64,000 nt of DNA from Streptomyces populi (GTDB lineage: Bacteria > Actinomycetota > Actinomycetes > Streptomycetales > Streptomycetaceae). The notes beneath the pieces are model-generated. The model saw nothing but the letters and a program-made list of their open reading frames with translations. It was not told the DNA's origin and searched no databases. Where the stretch lies: positions 1 through 64,000 of the forward strand of contig NZ_KZ626860.1 of the NCBI RefSeq assembly GCF_002911015.1, read 5' to 3'. The stretch's first letter is position 1. Every line of letters begins with the position of its first letter. The position numbers were made by a program, and so were the translations under genes. Positions 49,699 to 58,086 of this stretch are shown here, in pieces.

Positions 49699-50556
49699 TC
49701 AGAGCCGGCAGGCGTGGATGGCCGTGGTCAGGATGGCCCGCGCGCCGAGCGCGTACAGGTCGTCCATGATCCGCTGGGCCTCCTTGGAGGGGACCATGGC
49801 GCGGACGGCGACCCAGCCCTCGTTGTGCAGGGGCGAGATGGTCGGCGACTCCAGGCCGGGAGTGAGCGCGACGGCCCTCTCCAGGTGCTCGGCGCGGCAG
49901 TCGTAGTCCATCATCACGTACGTCCGCGCGACCAGCACGCCCTGGAGGCGGCGCAGGAACTGCTGCACCTTGGGCTCGGCGTCCTCGGTGGGGCCGGCCC
50001 CGACGCGGCGGACGACGACGGCCTCGGACTTCATGATCGGCTCGCCGAAGATCTCCAGACCGGCGTTGCGCAGCGAGGTCCCGGTCTCCACGACGTCCGC
50101 GATGACCTCGGCGACACCGAGTTCGATGGCGGTCTCGACGGCGCCGTCGAGGTGGACGACGGAGGCGTCGATGCCGTGGTCGGCGAGGTGCCCCGCGACG
50201 ATGCCCTCGTAGGAGGTGGCGATCGTCCTGCCCTTCAGGTCCGCGACGCCGTTGGCGGTGCCCGGCTTGGCGGCGAAGCGGAAGGTGGAGCGGGCGAAGC
50301 CGAGCGGGAGGATCTCCTCGGCGTCGGCTCCGGAGTCGACCAGCAGGTCGCGGCCGGTGATGCCGATGTCTAGCTTGCCGGAGGAGACGTAGATCGCGAT
50401 GTCCCGGGGGCGGAGGTAGAAGAACTCGACCTCGTTGTTCGGGTCGACGATCCGCAGTTCCTTGGACTCCCGGCGCTGCTGGTAGCCGGCCTCATGCAGC
50501 ATGTCCGCCGCAGGTCCTGAGAGGGAACCCTTGTTGGGGACGGCGATGCGCAGCAT
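49699..50556 (-). CDS. hisG: ATP phosphoribosyltransferase (long form)
   Basis: This 285-aa enzyme commits PRPP and ATP to histidine synthesis. Marks are LRIAVPNKGSLS at the start, DIGITGRDLLVDSG, and EVIADVVETGTSLRNAGL (PRPP loop). A C-terminal ACT-like regulatory domain (about 210-285, LTPGLESPTISPLH and VRAMVPSKEAQRIMDDLY) makes it the long, histidine-inhibited form that needs no HisZ. The ATG at 50556 is preceded by AAAGGAAG. It lies 86 nt after hisE. Confidence 0.97.
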   Translation of the reverse strand: MLRIAVPNKGSLSGPAADMLHEAGYQQRRESKELRIVDPNNEVEFFYLRPRDIAIYVSSGKLDIGITGRDLLVDSGADAEEILPLGFARSTFRFAAKPGTANGVADLKGRTIATSYEGIVAGHLADHGIDASVVHLDGAVETAIELGVAEVIADVVETGTSLRNAGLEIFGEPIMKSEAVVVRRVGAGPTEDAEPKVQQFLRRLQGVLVARTYVMMDYDCRAEHLERAVALTPGLESPTISPLHNEGWVAVRAMVPSKEAQRIMDDLYALGARAILTTAIHACRL

Positions 50557-50642
50557 GAGGTCGGCTTCCTTTGCTCGGTGGTGTTCGGGGTGGGTGGGAC
50601 GGGCGGACGTGCTCGGTGAGGGGGTACCGCTGGAAGCGGCCC

Positions 50643-50915
50643 CTACAGATGCGCGTACACGTCGTCGAGGGAGATCCCGCGCGCGACCATCATCACCTGG
50701 ACGTGGTAGAGCAGCTGCGAGATCTCCTCGGCGGCGGCGTCCTTGCCCTCGTACTCGGCGGCCATCCAGACCTCCGCGGCCTCTTCGACGACCTTCTTGC
50801 CGATGGCATGGACGCCCTTGCCGACGAGTTCGGCGGTGCGCGAGGTGGCGGGATCGCCCGTGGCGGCCTTGTGCTGGAGCTCGGTGAAGAGCTCCTCGAA
50901 CGTCTTATTGGACAT
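50643..50915 (-). CDS. hisE: Phosphoribosyl-ATP diphosphatase
   Basis: This 90-aa all-helical enzyme hydrolyses PR-ATP to PR-AMP, the second histidine step. The MazG-like metal motif [16 protein letters not shown] and [15 protein letters not shown] are present. The ATG at 50915 with GAGGACC upstream is chosen over a GTG 12 nt earlier that lies in the ribosome-binding site. It follows ribH by 34 nt. Separate HisE and HisI is the normal actinomycete state. Confidence 0.96.
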   Translation of the reverse strand: MSNKTFEELFTELQHKAATGDPATSRTAELVGKGVHAIGKKVVEEAAEVWMAAEYEGKDAAAEEISQLLYHVQVMMVARGISLDDVYAHL

Positions 50916-50949
50916 GGTGGTCCTCACCCTACGCGCTCGGGGCCGTACC

Positions 50950-51435
50950 TCAGTGCCAGGGTTCAGATACTGAGCGGAGGGTGGCCGCGGTCGCCACGGC
51001 GGCCGTCACCGCCTCGTGGCCCTTGTCCTCGTTGGAGCCCTCGATGCCCGCCCGGTCCAGGGCCTGCTCCTCGGTGTCACAGGTCAGCACGCCGAAGCCG
51101 ATGGGGACGCCGGTCTCGATGGAGACCTGGGTGAGGCCCTGGGTGACGCCCTGGCACACGTACTCGAAGTGGGGGGTCCCACCGCGGATGACGACGCCGA
51201 GCGCGACGATCGCGTCGTAGCCGCGGCCCGCCAGGACCTTGGCGGCGACCGGCAGTTCGAAGCTGCCGGGGACCCGCAACAGGGTCGGCTCGTCGATTCC
51301 CAGCTCGCGCAGGGCGCGCAGCGCGCCGTCGACGAGACCGTCCATCACCTTGTCGTGCCACTGTGCCGCGATGACCGCGACCCGCAGGTCGCCGCAGTTG
51401 CGTACGGACAGTTCAGGTGCACCCTTGCCGCTCAC
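50950..51435 (-). CDS. ribH: 6,7-dimethyl-8-ribityllumazine synthase
   Basis: This 161-aa protein forms lumazine from 5-amino-ribitylaminouracil and dihydroxybutanone phosphate in icosahedral or pentameric shells. Motifs are [51 protein letters not shown] with the catalytic His, and [12 protein letters not shown]. The GTG at 51435 has GGAGAG upstream. It is 102 nt after ribBA, a gap that contains 8-bp tandem repeats. Confidence 0.97.
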   Translation of the reverse strand: MSGKGAPELSVRNCGDLRVAVIAAQWHDKVMDGLVDGALRALRELGIDEPTLLRVPGSFELPVAAKVLAGRGYDAIVALGVVIRGGTPHFEYVCQGVTQGLTQVSIETGVPIGFGVLTCDTEEQALDRAGIEGSNEDKGHEAVTAAVATAATLRSVSEPWH

Positions 51436-51476
51436 GTCTCTCCTTCAGTCCCGCTGTGCCGTGTTGCCGATAGTTC

Positions 51477-51500
51477 CGTGCTGTCGTGCTGTCGTGCTGT
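51477..51500. repeat. (CGTGCTGT)3 tandem repeat between ribBA and ribH
   Basis: Three perfect 8-bp copies at 51477, 51485 and 51493 are followed by diverged copies (CGTGCCGA, TGGTGCCG). The array lies in the 102-nt intercistronic gap of the rib operon and would be transcribed. Confidence 0.85.
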
Positions 51501-51537
51501 CGTGCCGATGGTGCCGTGTGCCGCCGGTCGTGCGGGG

Positions 51538-52869
51538 TCACTGGCTCCCGCAGGCCGACACGGTGACCGAGTCGAGCCAGGGCAGGTCGTGTCCCATCCG
51601 GTCCCGCTTGGTCCGCAGGTAGCTCAGGTTGTGCTCGCCCGCCTGGACCGGCATCGGTTCCCGCCCGGTGACCCGCAGGCCGTACCGGACGAGCGCGTCG
51701 GTCTTGTCGGGGTTGTTGGTCATCAGGCGCAGGCTGCGGACGCCGAGGTCCTCCAGGATCCGGGCGCTCGCGCCGTAGTCCCGGGCGTCGGCGGGCAGGC
51801 CGAGTTCCAGGTTGGCGTCGAGGGTGTCCCGGCCGCGCTCCTGGAGTTCGTACGCGCGCAGCTTGGAGAGCAGGCCGATGCCGCGCCCCTCGTGGCCGCG
51901 CAGGTAGACCACGATGCCGCGGCCTTCGGCCTGGATGCGCTCCATGGACGTCTGGAGCTGGGGACCGCAGTCGCAGCGGTGCGAGTGGAACACGTCGCCG
52001 GTGAGGCATTCGGAGTGGACGCGGACGAGGACGTCCTCGCCGTCGCCGATCTCGCCGTGGACGAGGGCGACGTGCTCGACGCCGTCGGCGGTGGAACGGT
52101 AGCCGTAGGCGGTGAACTCACCGAAGGCGGTGGGCAGACGGACCTCGGCCTCGCGCCGGACGGTGGGGGCGGCGGCACCCGTCTCCGCCGACGTGCCGTG
52201 CTCGGTGGAGCGGCGGTAGGCGATCAGGTCCTCGATGGAGATGATCGTCAGGCCGTGCTTGCGGGCGAAGGGGATCAGCTCGGGCAGCCGGAGCATCCGG
52301 CCGTCCTCGCCCGCGATCTCGACGATCGCCCCGGCCGGGCGCAGTCCCGCGAGGCGGGCCAGGTCGACGGCGGCCTCGGTGTGGCCGTTGCGGGCCAGCA
52401 CACCTCCGGGCCGCGCGCGCAGCGGGAAGATGTGGCCGGGGCGCACGAAGTCGTCGGCCCCCGAGACACCGTCGGCGAGGAGCCGCAGGGTGGCGGCGCG
52501 GTCGGCCGCCGAGATGCCGGTGGTCACCCCGTGGGCGGCGGACGCGTCCACCGACACCGTGAACGCGGTCTTCATCGACTCGGTGTTGTCGTCGACCATC
52601 TGCGGCAGGCGCAGCCGGTCGAGTTCGTCGCCCTCCATCGGCGCGCAGATCAGTCCGCGGCACTCGCTCATCATGAAGGCGACGATCTCGGGGGTCGCCT
52701 TCTCGGCGGCGACGACGAGGTCCCCCTCGTTCTCGCGGTCCTCGTCGTCGACGACCACGATGGGACGGCCGGCCGCGATGTCGGCGATGGCCTGCTCGAC
52801 GGGGTCGAGCGCGAAGTCCGAGGCATCCTGATCGTGCCCGGTGCTGTACCAAACCGGCGCCGTTGTCAT
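51538..52869 (-). CDS. ribBA: Bifunctional DHBP synthase / GTP cyclohydrolase II
   Basis: This 443-aa fusion makes both riboflavin precursors. The N-terminal DHBP synthase part (about 25-220) has [16 protein letters not shown] and [14 protein letters not shown]. The C-terminal cyclohydrolase II part (about 240-420) has the zinc ligands [16 protein letters not shown] and [10 protein letters not shown]. Both active sites look intact. The ATG at 52869 overlaps the transporter gene by 4 nt. Confidence 0.97.
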   Translation of the reverse strand: MTTAPVWYSTGHDQDASDFALDPVEQAIADIAAGRPIVVVDDEDRENEGDLVVAAEKATPEIVAFMMSECRGLICAPMEGDELDRLRLPQMVDDNTESMKTAFTVSVDASAAHGVTTGISAADRAATLRLLADGVSGADDFVRPGHIFPLRARPGGVLARNGHTEAAVDLARLAGLRPAGAIVEIAGEDGRMLRLPELIPFARKHGLTIISIEDLIAYRRSTEHGTSAETGAAAPTVRREAEVRLPTAFGEFTAYGYRSTADGVEHVALVHGEIGDGEDVLVRVHSECLTGDVFHSHRCDCGPQLQTSMERIQAEGRGIVVYLRGHEGRGIGLLSKLRAYELQERGRDTLDANLELGLPADARDYGASARILEDLGVRSLRLMTNNPDKTDALVRYGLRVTGREPMPVQAGEHNLSYLRTKRDRMGHDLPWLDSVTVSACGSQ

Positions 52870-53501
52870 GCCGGGGCTCCTTCCATGACGGGCTGCCCGG
52901 CCTCACGGGAGCGCAGCCACCAGTCGCGCATGCCCCACAGGACGAGCGCGCCGTACAGGACGTAGACGAAACCGGAGAAGGCGTAGCCGTTGGCGAAGTT
53001 GAGCGGGACGCCCACCACGTCGACGAGCAGCCAGGCGAACCAGAACTCGACCATGCCGCGGGCCTGCGCGTACATGGCGACGATCGTGCCGACGAAGATG
53101 TAGGCGTCGGGCCAGGGGTCCCAGGACAGCGTCGGGTACGCGTGGAACAGGCCGCTGACCGCGAGGGTGCCCACGGCCGCGGCGCCCACCATGGCCGCGC
53201 GTTCGCGCCAGGTGGCGAACCGGACGGAGACGCGCCCGTCCTCGCTCTCGCCGCGGTTCCACCGCCACCAGCCCCACAGGGCGACGGCGATGACCACGAC
53301 CTGCTTGCCGGCGCTGCCGGTGAGGTGGCCGAAGAAGGCGGCGAAGAGGACGAGTCCGGAGAGGAGCTGGACGGGCCAGCTCCACACGGAGCGCCGCCAG
53401 CCGAGCGCCAGGGCGATCAGACCGATCACGTTGCCGATCATGTCCGACCACACGATGTGCTGGTCGAGGAGGACGAAGGCCTCGGAGTTGAGCCAGTTCA
53501 C
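52866..53501 (-). CDS. ribM: PnuC-family transporter, probable riboflavin importer RibM
   Basis: This 211-aa protein has seven or so membrane helices of the PnuC fold ([73 protein letters not shown]). PnuC proteins classically move nicotinamide riboside. Members inside FMN-riboswitch-controlled rib operons of actinomycetes (RibM/PnuX) carry riboflavin, and this gene lies between ribE and ribBA with 4-nt overlaps on both sides. The GTG is at 53501. Confidence 0.92.
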   Translation of the reverse strand: MNWLNSEAFVLLDQHIVWSDMIGNVIGLIALALGWRRSVWSWPVQLLSGLVLFAAFFGHLTGSAGKQVVVIAVALWGWWRWNRGESEDGRVSVRFATWRERAAMVGAAAVGTLAVSGLFHAYPTLSWDPWPDAYIFVGTIVAMYAQARGMVEFWFAWLLVDVVGVPLNFANGYAFSGFVYVLYGALVLWGMRDWWLRSREAGQPVMEGAPA

Positions 53502-54121
53502 CTGCCCGCCTCCTGTGCGCCGGGCTGCTCACCGCGTGCGCCCAGCAGCCGCTCGACGTACTTGGCGATCACGTCGACCTCGAGGTTGACCGGGTCGCCG
53601 GGCTGCTTGTGGCCCAGCGTGGTCAGGTCGAGGGTGGTGGGGATGAGGCTGACGGTGAAGAAGTCGGGACCGGCGTCGACCACGGTCAGGCTGATGCCGT
53701 CGACGGTGATGGAGCCCTTCTCGACCACGTAGCGCGAAAGGTCGGCGGGCAGCGAGATCTTGACGATCTCCCAGTTCTCGGACGGCTTGCGCTCGATGAC
53801 CGCGCCGGTGCCGTCGACGTGTCCCTGCACGATGTGGCCGCCGAGGCGCTCTCCCACGGCCATCGGCCGTTCCAGGTTGACGCGGGAGCCGACGGTGAGG
53901 GCACCGAGGCTGGAGCGGTTCAGGGTTTCGGCCATGACGTCGGCGGTGAACTCGTCACCCTCGTGCTCGACCACGGTGAGACAGACTCCGTTGACGGCGA
54001 TGGAGTCGCCGTGCTGCGCGCCCTGCGTGACGACGGGGCCACGCAGCCGGAAACGCGAGGCGTCGTCGAGGATCTCGACGGCGGTGACCTCACCCAGCTC
54101 TTCGACGATTCCGGTGAACAC
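53498..54121 (-). CDS. ribE: Riboflavin synthase alpha chain
   Basis: This 207-aa enzyme has two lumazine-binding repeats. It opens with MFTGIVEELGEV and shows SIAVNGVCLTVV in repeat 1, and GHIVQGHVDGTG and SITVDGISLTVVD in repeat 2. It dismutates two lumazines to riboflavin. The GTG at 54121 is preceded by AGGAGG. It is the first gene after the FMN riboswitch; the leader between the aptamer and start is about 155 nt. Confidence 0.97.
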   Translation of the reverse strand: MFTGIVEELGEVTAVEILDDASRFRLRGPVVTQGAQHGDSIAVNGVCLTVVEHEGDEFTADVMAETLNRSSLGALTVGSRVNLERPMAVGERLGGHIVQGHVDGTGAVIERKPSENWEIVKISLPADLSRYVVEKGSITVDGISLTVVDAGPDFFTVSLIPTTLDLTTLGHKQPGDPVNLEVDVIAKYVERLLGARGEQPGAQEAGR

Positions 54122-54276
54122 TTCCCGGGTCCTCCTGCCTCATGGGGCACGGACTCCGGGGCTGTCGATGACGACACAATGAGCGGACCGCGGCACACCG
54201 GGAGCGACGCCGAAAGGACACCCGTCCCGCAGGACGAGCAGCAACAAACGGCAGCGCGCACGAATGCCCGCCCGCC

Positions 54277-54403
54277 GCGCACTGCCTCCCATCCGGACTT
54301 TAACCGTCGGTCCAGGAATTTCACCTGGTCAACCGGCCGCTGGAAGCGACCGGGTCGCGGACTGTAACCGCCGGTTCGGAATTACACCGACCCCGGAGTG
54401 CGC
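54277..54403 (-). promoter_or_regulatory. FMN riboswitch (RFN element) of the rib operon
   Basis: On the minus strand the conserved RFN blocks occur in order: GTGTAATTCCGAACCGGCGG, ACAGTCCGCGA, GTTGACCAGGTGAAATTCC, CCGACGGTTAAAGTCCGGAT and GGGAGGC. The ends pair as GCGCAC/GTGCGC (P1: 54398-54403 with 54277-54282). FMN binding should shut down the ribE-ribM-ribBA-ribH unit. The ribE ribosome-binding site lies about 145 nt beyond the aptamer in a hairpin-prone leader, so control may be by sequestration or termination. Confidence 0.96.
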
Positions 54404-54566
54404 TGCTTCTGGTACATGGCCAGTGTGCCACGCCCGATCGACGGCCATGCGGTCACATCCCTGTGGGGTGGCTCACAGGCGATCCGCATGGACTTCCACG
54501 GAACGGTTCGCCGGTCAACTTCCCCGCCCCCGCGCGGCCTTGGGCCGCGGCGCACATCTTCGCGAC

Positions 54567-54608
54567 TGGTCCATACCTATTGACGCTATGGTCTAGTCCT
54601 CTTAGTGT
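54567..54608 (+). promoter_or_regulatory. Second orphan chitinase-type promoter with DasR-like repeats
   Basis: TTGACG (54580-54585) and TAGTGT (54603-54608) are spaced by 17 bp. The direct repeats TGGTCCATACCT (54567-54578) and TGGTCTAGTCCT (54589-54600) have a 22-bp period. The design matches the element at 37917-37957 almost base for base. It points right toward sigJ, but a hairpin at 54658-54696 would stop the transcript about 80 nt after its start. Confidence 0.8.
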
Positions 54609-54657
54609 CCTCGATCAAGACTGCGTGATCATTCATTGCCGGTCCCCCCACGATCGA

Positions 54658-54696
54658 CCCGGCGGCGGTGACGAAGGCCCTTGCCCCGCCGCCGGG
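54658..54696 (+). terminator. Hairpin between the orphan promoter and sigJ
   Basis: CCCGGCGGCGG (54658-54668) and CCGCCGCCGGG (54686-54696) form a perfect 11-bp stem with a 17-nt loop. Lying in a gene-free stretch, it looks like the terminator of a gene that is no longer there. Confidence 0.75.
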
Positions 54697-54765
54697 TCTC
54701 CAGCAGGCCCGGCGGACCGGCCCCCACGTGATCCGCGGACGTGCGGCCTCTGCGACGCTGGAGGC

Positions 54766-55686
54766 GTGACCACGAGCCCCGCCGACGAGTTCGAGACGTA
54801 CCGCCCGCGGCTGTTCGGGCTCGCCTACCGCATGCTCGGTTCCGCCGCCGACGCCGAGGACACCGTGCAGGACGCCTATCTCCGCTTCAGCGGCGCCGAC
54901 CGGGCGGGGGTCGAGCAGCCCGGCGCCTGGCTCGCCAAGGTCGTCACCAACCTCTGCCTCAACCGGCTCACCTCGGCCCGCGCGCGGCGTGAGCGGTACG
55001 TGGGGCCCTGGCTGCCCGAACCGGTCGCCACCGGGGACGGCACCCTCGGCCCCCTGGAGTCGGCGGAGCGGCGCGACGCCGTGTCCGTGGCCCTGCTGGT
55101 CCTGCTGGAGCGGCTCACGCCGACCGAGCGGGCCGTCTACGTCCTGCGGGAGGCCTTCGCCTACGGCCACCGGGAGATCGCCGGCGTCCTGGAACTGAGC
55201 GAGGCCAACTGCCGCCAGCTGTACCGGCGGGCGGTACGGCGCCTCACCGTGCCCGAGGCCCGCTTCGAGGCTCCCGCCGAGCAGCGGACCCGGCTCGTCG
55301 ACTCGTTCCTCTCCGCCGCCCGCGAGGGTGATCTGGCGGGCCTGGAGCGGCTGTTCGCCGAGGAGGTCGTCTGGTGGTCCGACGGCGGCGGCAAGGTCTC
55401 CGCGGCGCGGCGGCCCGTCGAGGGACGCGAGAAGGTACTGCGTTTCCTGGCCGGTGTCGCCGCCCGGGCCGGGGCGGACGGGTTCGCCCTCTCGGTGGCC
55501 GAGGTCAACGGCCACGACGCCCTGATCGTCCGCGGCCCCGCGGGCGCGGACGGGGACGCGGGCGTGATCGGCGTCGTCGCCTTCGAGGTCCGCGACGGCG
55601 TGATCGCGGAGGCGCGGATGGTGATGAACCCTGACAAGCTGGAATTCCTGGGACGTCAGCTGGAACGGGCCCGCACTCCGGGGTGA
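54766..55686 (+). CDS. sigJ: ECF sigma factor, SigJ-type (ECF41-like) with C-terminal SnoaL-like domain
   Basis: This 306-aa protein has sigma region 2 (YRPRLFGLAYRMLGSAADAEDTVQDAYLRF) and region 4 (LLERLTPTERAVYVLREAFAY through LSEANCRQLYRRAVRRL). A SnoaL-like domain (about 185-300, LVDSFLSAAREGDLAGLERLFAEEVVWWSDGGGKV) replaces an anti-sigma partner. It ends in NPDKLEFL, close to the usual ECF41 pattern. The GTG at 54766 has GGAGG only 1 nt away, too close for normal use, so translation may depend on a leaderless or alternative start. It precedes an SDR gene, a common partner of these sigma factors. Confidence 0.92.
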   Translation: MTTSPADEFETYRPRLFGLAYRMLGSAADAEDTVQDAYLRFSGADRAGVEQPGAWLAKVVTNLCLNRLTSARARRERYVGPWLPEPVATGDGTLGPLESAERRDAVSVALLVLLERLTPTERAVYVLREAFAYGHREIAGVLELSEANCRQLYRRAVRRLTVPEARFEAPAEQRTRLVDSFLSAAREGDLAGLERLFAEEVVWWSDGGGKVSAARRPVEGREKVLRFLAGVAARAGADGFALSVAEVNGHDALIVRGPAGADGDAGVIGVVAFEVRDGVIAEARMVMNPDKLEFLGRQLERARTPG

Positions 55687-55834
55687 CCGGAACCCGGGAG
55701 CAGACGGGCCGGGGGCCACCGGACCCCCTCCGCCCGTTCGCCGGCGGCGTTGTCACATTCACGCGGGCCGCGCGGTCTCAGTCGGCGAAGGGCGCTCCAC
55801 CCGGGAGCGTCCGGCGTGGAGAGGACCGAACAGC

Positions 55835-56584
55835 ATGACCACGATCCTGGTGACCGGCGGCACCGGAACCCTCGGCCGGCTCGTCACCGAGCGGCTGAGG
55901 GCGGACGGCCACGAGGTGCGGGTGCTCAGCCGGCACGCGCAGCCGTACGCCGTCGATCTCCGTGAGGGCGGCAGCGGCCTGGAGGCGGCGGTCGCGGGGG
56001 CGGACGCGATCGTGCACTGCGCGACCTCGCCCCGCGGAGGGGACGAGGAAGCGGCCGCGCGGCTGATCGAGGCCGCCCGCCGGGCGGGCGTCCCGCATCT
56101 GGTCTACATCTCGATCGTCGGCGTCGACGCGGTGCCGTTCGGCTACTACAGGACCAAACGGGCCGTGGAGAAGCAGGTCGAGGAGTCCGGGCTCGGCTGG
56201 ACGATCCTGCGCACCACCCAGTTCCACGACCTCGTCGCCCAGGTCCTCGGCGGCCTCGCCAGGCTGCCCGTGCTGCTCCTGCCCGCCGGGGTCTCCGACC
56301 AGCCGATCGAGACCGCCGAGGTCGCCGAACGGCTGGCGGGGCTGGCGGCCGGGGTGCCCGCGGGGCGGGTCGAGGACATGGGCGGGCCCGAGGTGCGCAC
56401 GTTCCGTTCGCTGGCGCGGGCCCACCTGCGCGCCACCGGGAAGCGCCGCCCGCTGCTCGACGTACGCCTGGCGGGCAAGGCCTACCGGGCGTTCCGGGAG
56501 GGGCACCACCTCACGCCGGGCCACGCCGTGGGGAAGGGAACGTTCGAGGACTTCCTGAAGGCGCGCTCCGGAAGCCCGCGCTGA
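55835..56584 (+). CDS. NmrA-like NAD(P)-binding SDR protein
   Basis: This 249-aa atypical SDR has the nucleotide loop LVTGGTGTLGRLV at residues 5-17. HLVYISIVGVDAVPFGYYRTKRAVE (the YxxxK-like region) and GWTILRTTQFHDL follow. It lies 148 nt after the SigJ-type sigma gene. ECF41 sigma factors typically control a neighbouring reductase or carboxymuconolactone-type gene, so it is a likely target. GGAGAGG precedes the ATG. Confidence 0.9.
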   Translation: MTTILVTGGTGTLGRLVTERLRADGHEVRVLSRHAQPYAVDLREGGSGLEAAVAGADAIVHCATSPRGGDEEAAARLIEAARRAGVPHLVYISIVGVDAVPFGYYRTKRAVEKQVEESGLGWTILRTTQFHDLVAQVLGGLARLPVLLLPAGVSDQPIETAEVAERLAGLAAGVPAGRVEDMGGPEVRTFRSLARAHLRATGKRRPLLDVRLAGKAYRAFREGHHLTPGHAVGKGTFEDFLKARSGSPR

Positions 56585-56722
56585 CCTCGCACCACGACTC
56601 GGACGACAAGGTTCCCGGCCCGGGAAGTGCCCGCGTCCCGCGAGGCGTCCCCGCTCCGGGCGGGCCCGGGGTCCCCCGTTCCGGGCGGGCCCGGGATCTC
56701 CCGCTCCGGGTCGGCCCGGGGC

Positions 56723-57955
56723 CTACCGTGACGGCGGCGGGGCGAACAGCTCGTCCTGTGCGCCGTCGCGCGCGATCAGCAGGGCGCCGCGCAGCACCGC
56801 GCCTCCGCCCAGCGCGCTCGCGCGCACCTCGGTCGGGAGCGGCGAGATGCGGGCGAGCCGCCGCCCGACCCGGACGGCAAGTTCCGTGCCGCCCGCCTGG
56901 CCGACCTCGCCGCCGAGGACCACGCACCCGGGGTCCAGCACGGCGCTGACGGAGGCGGCGCCGACGGCGAGGCGCTGGGCGAGGGCGTCGAGGAAGCCCT
57001 CGGCCGCCGGGGATCCGGGGCTCGCCAGCGCCTGCCGCACCAGCGCCGCGGCGTGCGGTTCGTGGCCCTCGGGCCGGGCCTGGACACCGTGCTCCGCCGC
57101 CAGCTCCGCGATCGCCGCGGACCCGACCAGCGAATGGAAGCCGCCCCCGCAGTCGGTCGCCGAGGGCAGGCTCGTGGTGCCCGGCACCGGCAGGAAGCCG
57201 ATCTCCCCAGTTCCTCCGGAGGCGCCGCGGCGCAGGGCGCCGTCGAGGACGACGGCGGCGCCGGTGCCGTGGCCGAGCCACAGCAGGACGAACGTGTCAC
57301 GGTCCCGGGCGACACCGTCGCGCTGCTCGGCCAGGGCCGCGAGGTTGGTCTCGTTCTCGACGAGGACGCGGGCCTCGGGAAGCCGCTCCTGGAGGACCGC
57401 GACCAGCCGCCGGTGCCAGGCGGGCAGACCGGTGGAGTTGCGGAGTTCACCGCTGGCGGGATCGATCAGACCGGGCGCCCCGATGCCGACGGTGTGCAGC
57501 CTGCCCCACCCCCGGACGAGTTCGGGCGGGGACGACGCCCCGAGCGACCCCGCCGCCTTCGCCACCCGCTCGACCAGCGCCACCGCCTGCTCCACCGCAG
57601 GCCCGGTCCCGGTGCCCTCGCCGATGGGCACGGACGCCTCGGCCAGGACCTGACCGACCAGGTCGGAGACGACGACGGACACGCCCTCCGTGCGGACGTC
57701 CAGCGCGGCCAGACGGGCGCGGTCCGCGACGATCCCGTAGACCCGGGCGTTGGGGCCGCGCCGCTGCTCCCCCGATTCCCCGACGACGGTGACGAGACCG
57801 GAGGCCGTGAGGCGTTCGACGAGGTCGGCGACGGTCGGCCGGGACAGTCCGGTGAGCTGCTTCAACCGCGTGGCCGTCAAAGGGCCCTCCTGCTGCAGCA
57901 GCCGCAGGGCGAGCCGGTCGTTGATGGCCCGTGCGGTGCTCGGGGATGCGGGCAT
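56723..57955 (-). CDS. ROK family transcriptional repressor
   Basis: This 410-aa protein has an N-terminal winged HTH (about 8-70, LRLLQQEGPLTATRLKQLTG and SRPTVADLVERLTASGLV). A ROK sugar-kinase-like domain follows, with VGIGAPGLIDPASGEL, ENETNLAALAEQRDG and LWLGHGTGAAVVLDG. The zinc-type cysteine cluster of ROK kinases is absent, as expected for a repressor of this branch. The ATG at 57955 with GGGAGGA is chosen over a start at 58012. It is divergent from an MFS gene with a palindrome between them. Confidence 0.93.
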   Translation of the reverse strand: MPASPSTARAINDRLALRLLQQEGPLTATRLKQLTGLSRPTVADLVERLTASGLVTVVGESGEQRRGPNARVYGIVADRARLAALDVRTEGVSVVVSDLVGQVLAEASVPIGEGTGTGPAVEQAVALVERVAKAAGSLGASSPPELVRGWGRLHTVGIGAPGLIDPASGELRNSTGLPAWHRRLVAVLQERLPEARVLVENETNLAALAEQRDGVARDRDTFVLLWLGHGTGAAVVLDGALRRGASGGTGEIGFLPVPGTTSLPSATDCGGGFHSLVGSAAIAELAAEHGVQARPEGHEPHAAALVRQALASPGSPAAEGFLDALAQRLAVGAASVSAVLDPGCVVLGGEVGQAGGTELAVRVGRRLARISPLPTEVRASALGGGAVLRGALLIARDGAQDELFAPPPSR

Positions 57956-58017
57956 GCCGGGAATCCTCCCAGATCGGCTCGGCCGCCGGACGAGCGGGCG
58001 GCGAGCGGACATCTATT

Positions 58018-58038
58018 TATCAGGCAGGGTTCCTGATA
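58018..58038. promoter_or_regulatory. Probable ROK operator
   Basis: TATCAGG (58018-58024) and CCTGATA (58032-58038) form a perfect 7-bp inverted repeat around a 7-nt centre in the 131-bp divergent spacer. It resembles the CAGGAAA-TTTCCTG style of ROK operators in Streptomyces. It would control both the repressor and the MFS gene. Confidence 0.7.
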
Positions 58039-58086
58039 GTTTACGGCGGCACACTGTTGAACCATCACCCGGGGAGGGGCCCGAGC

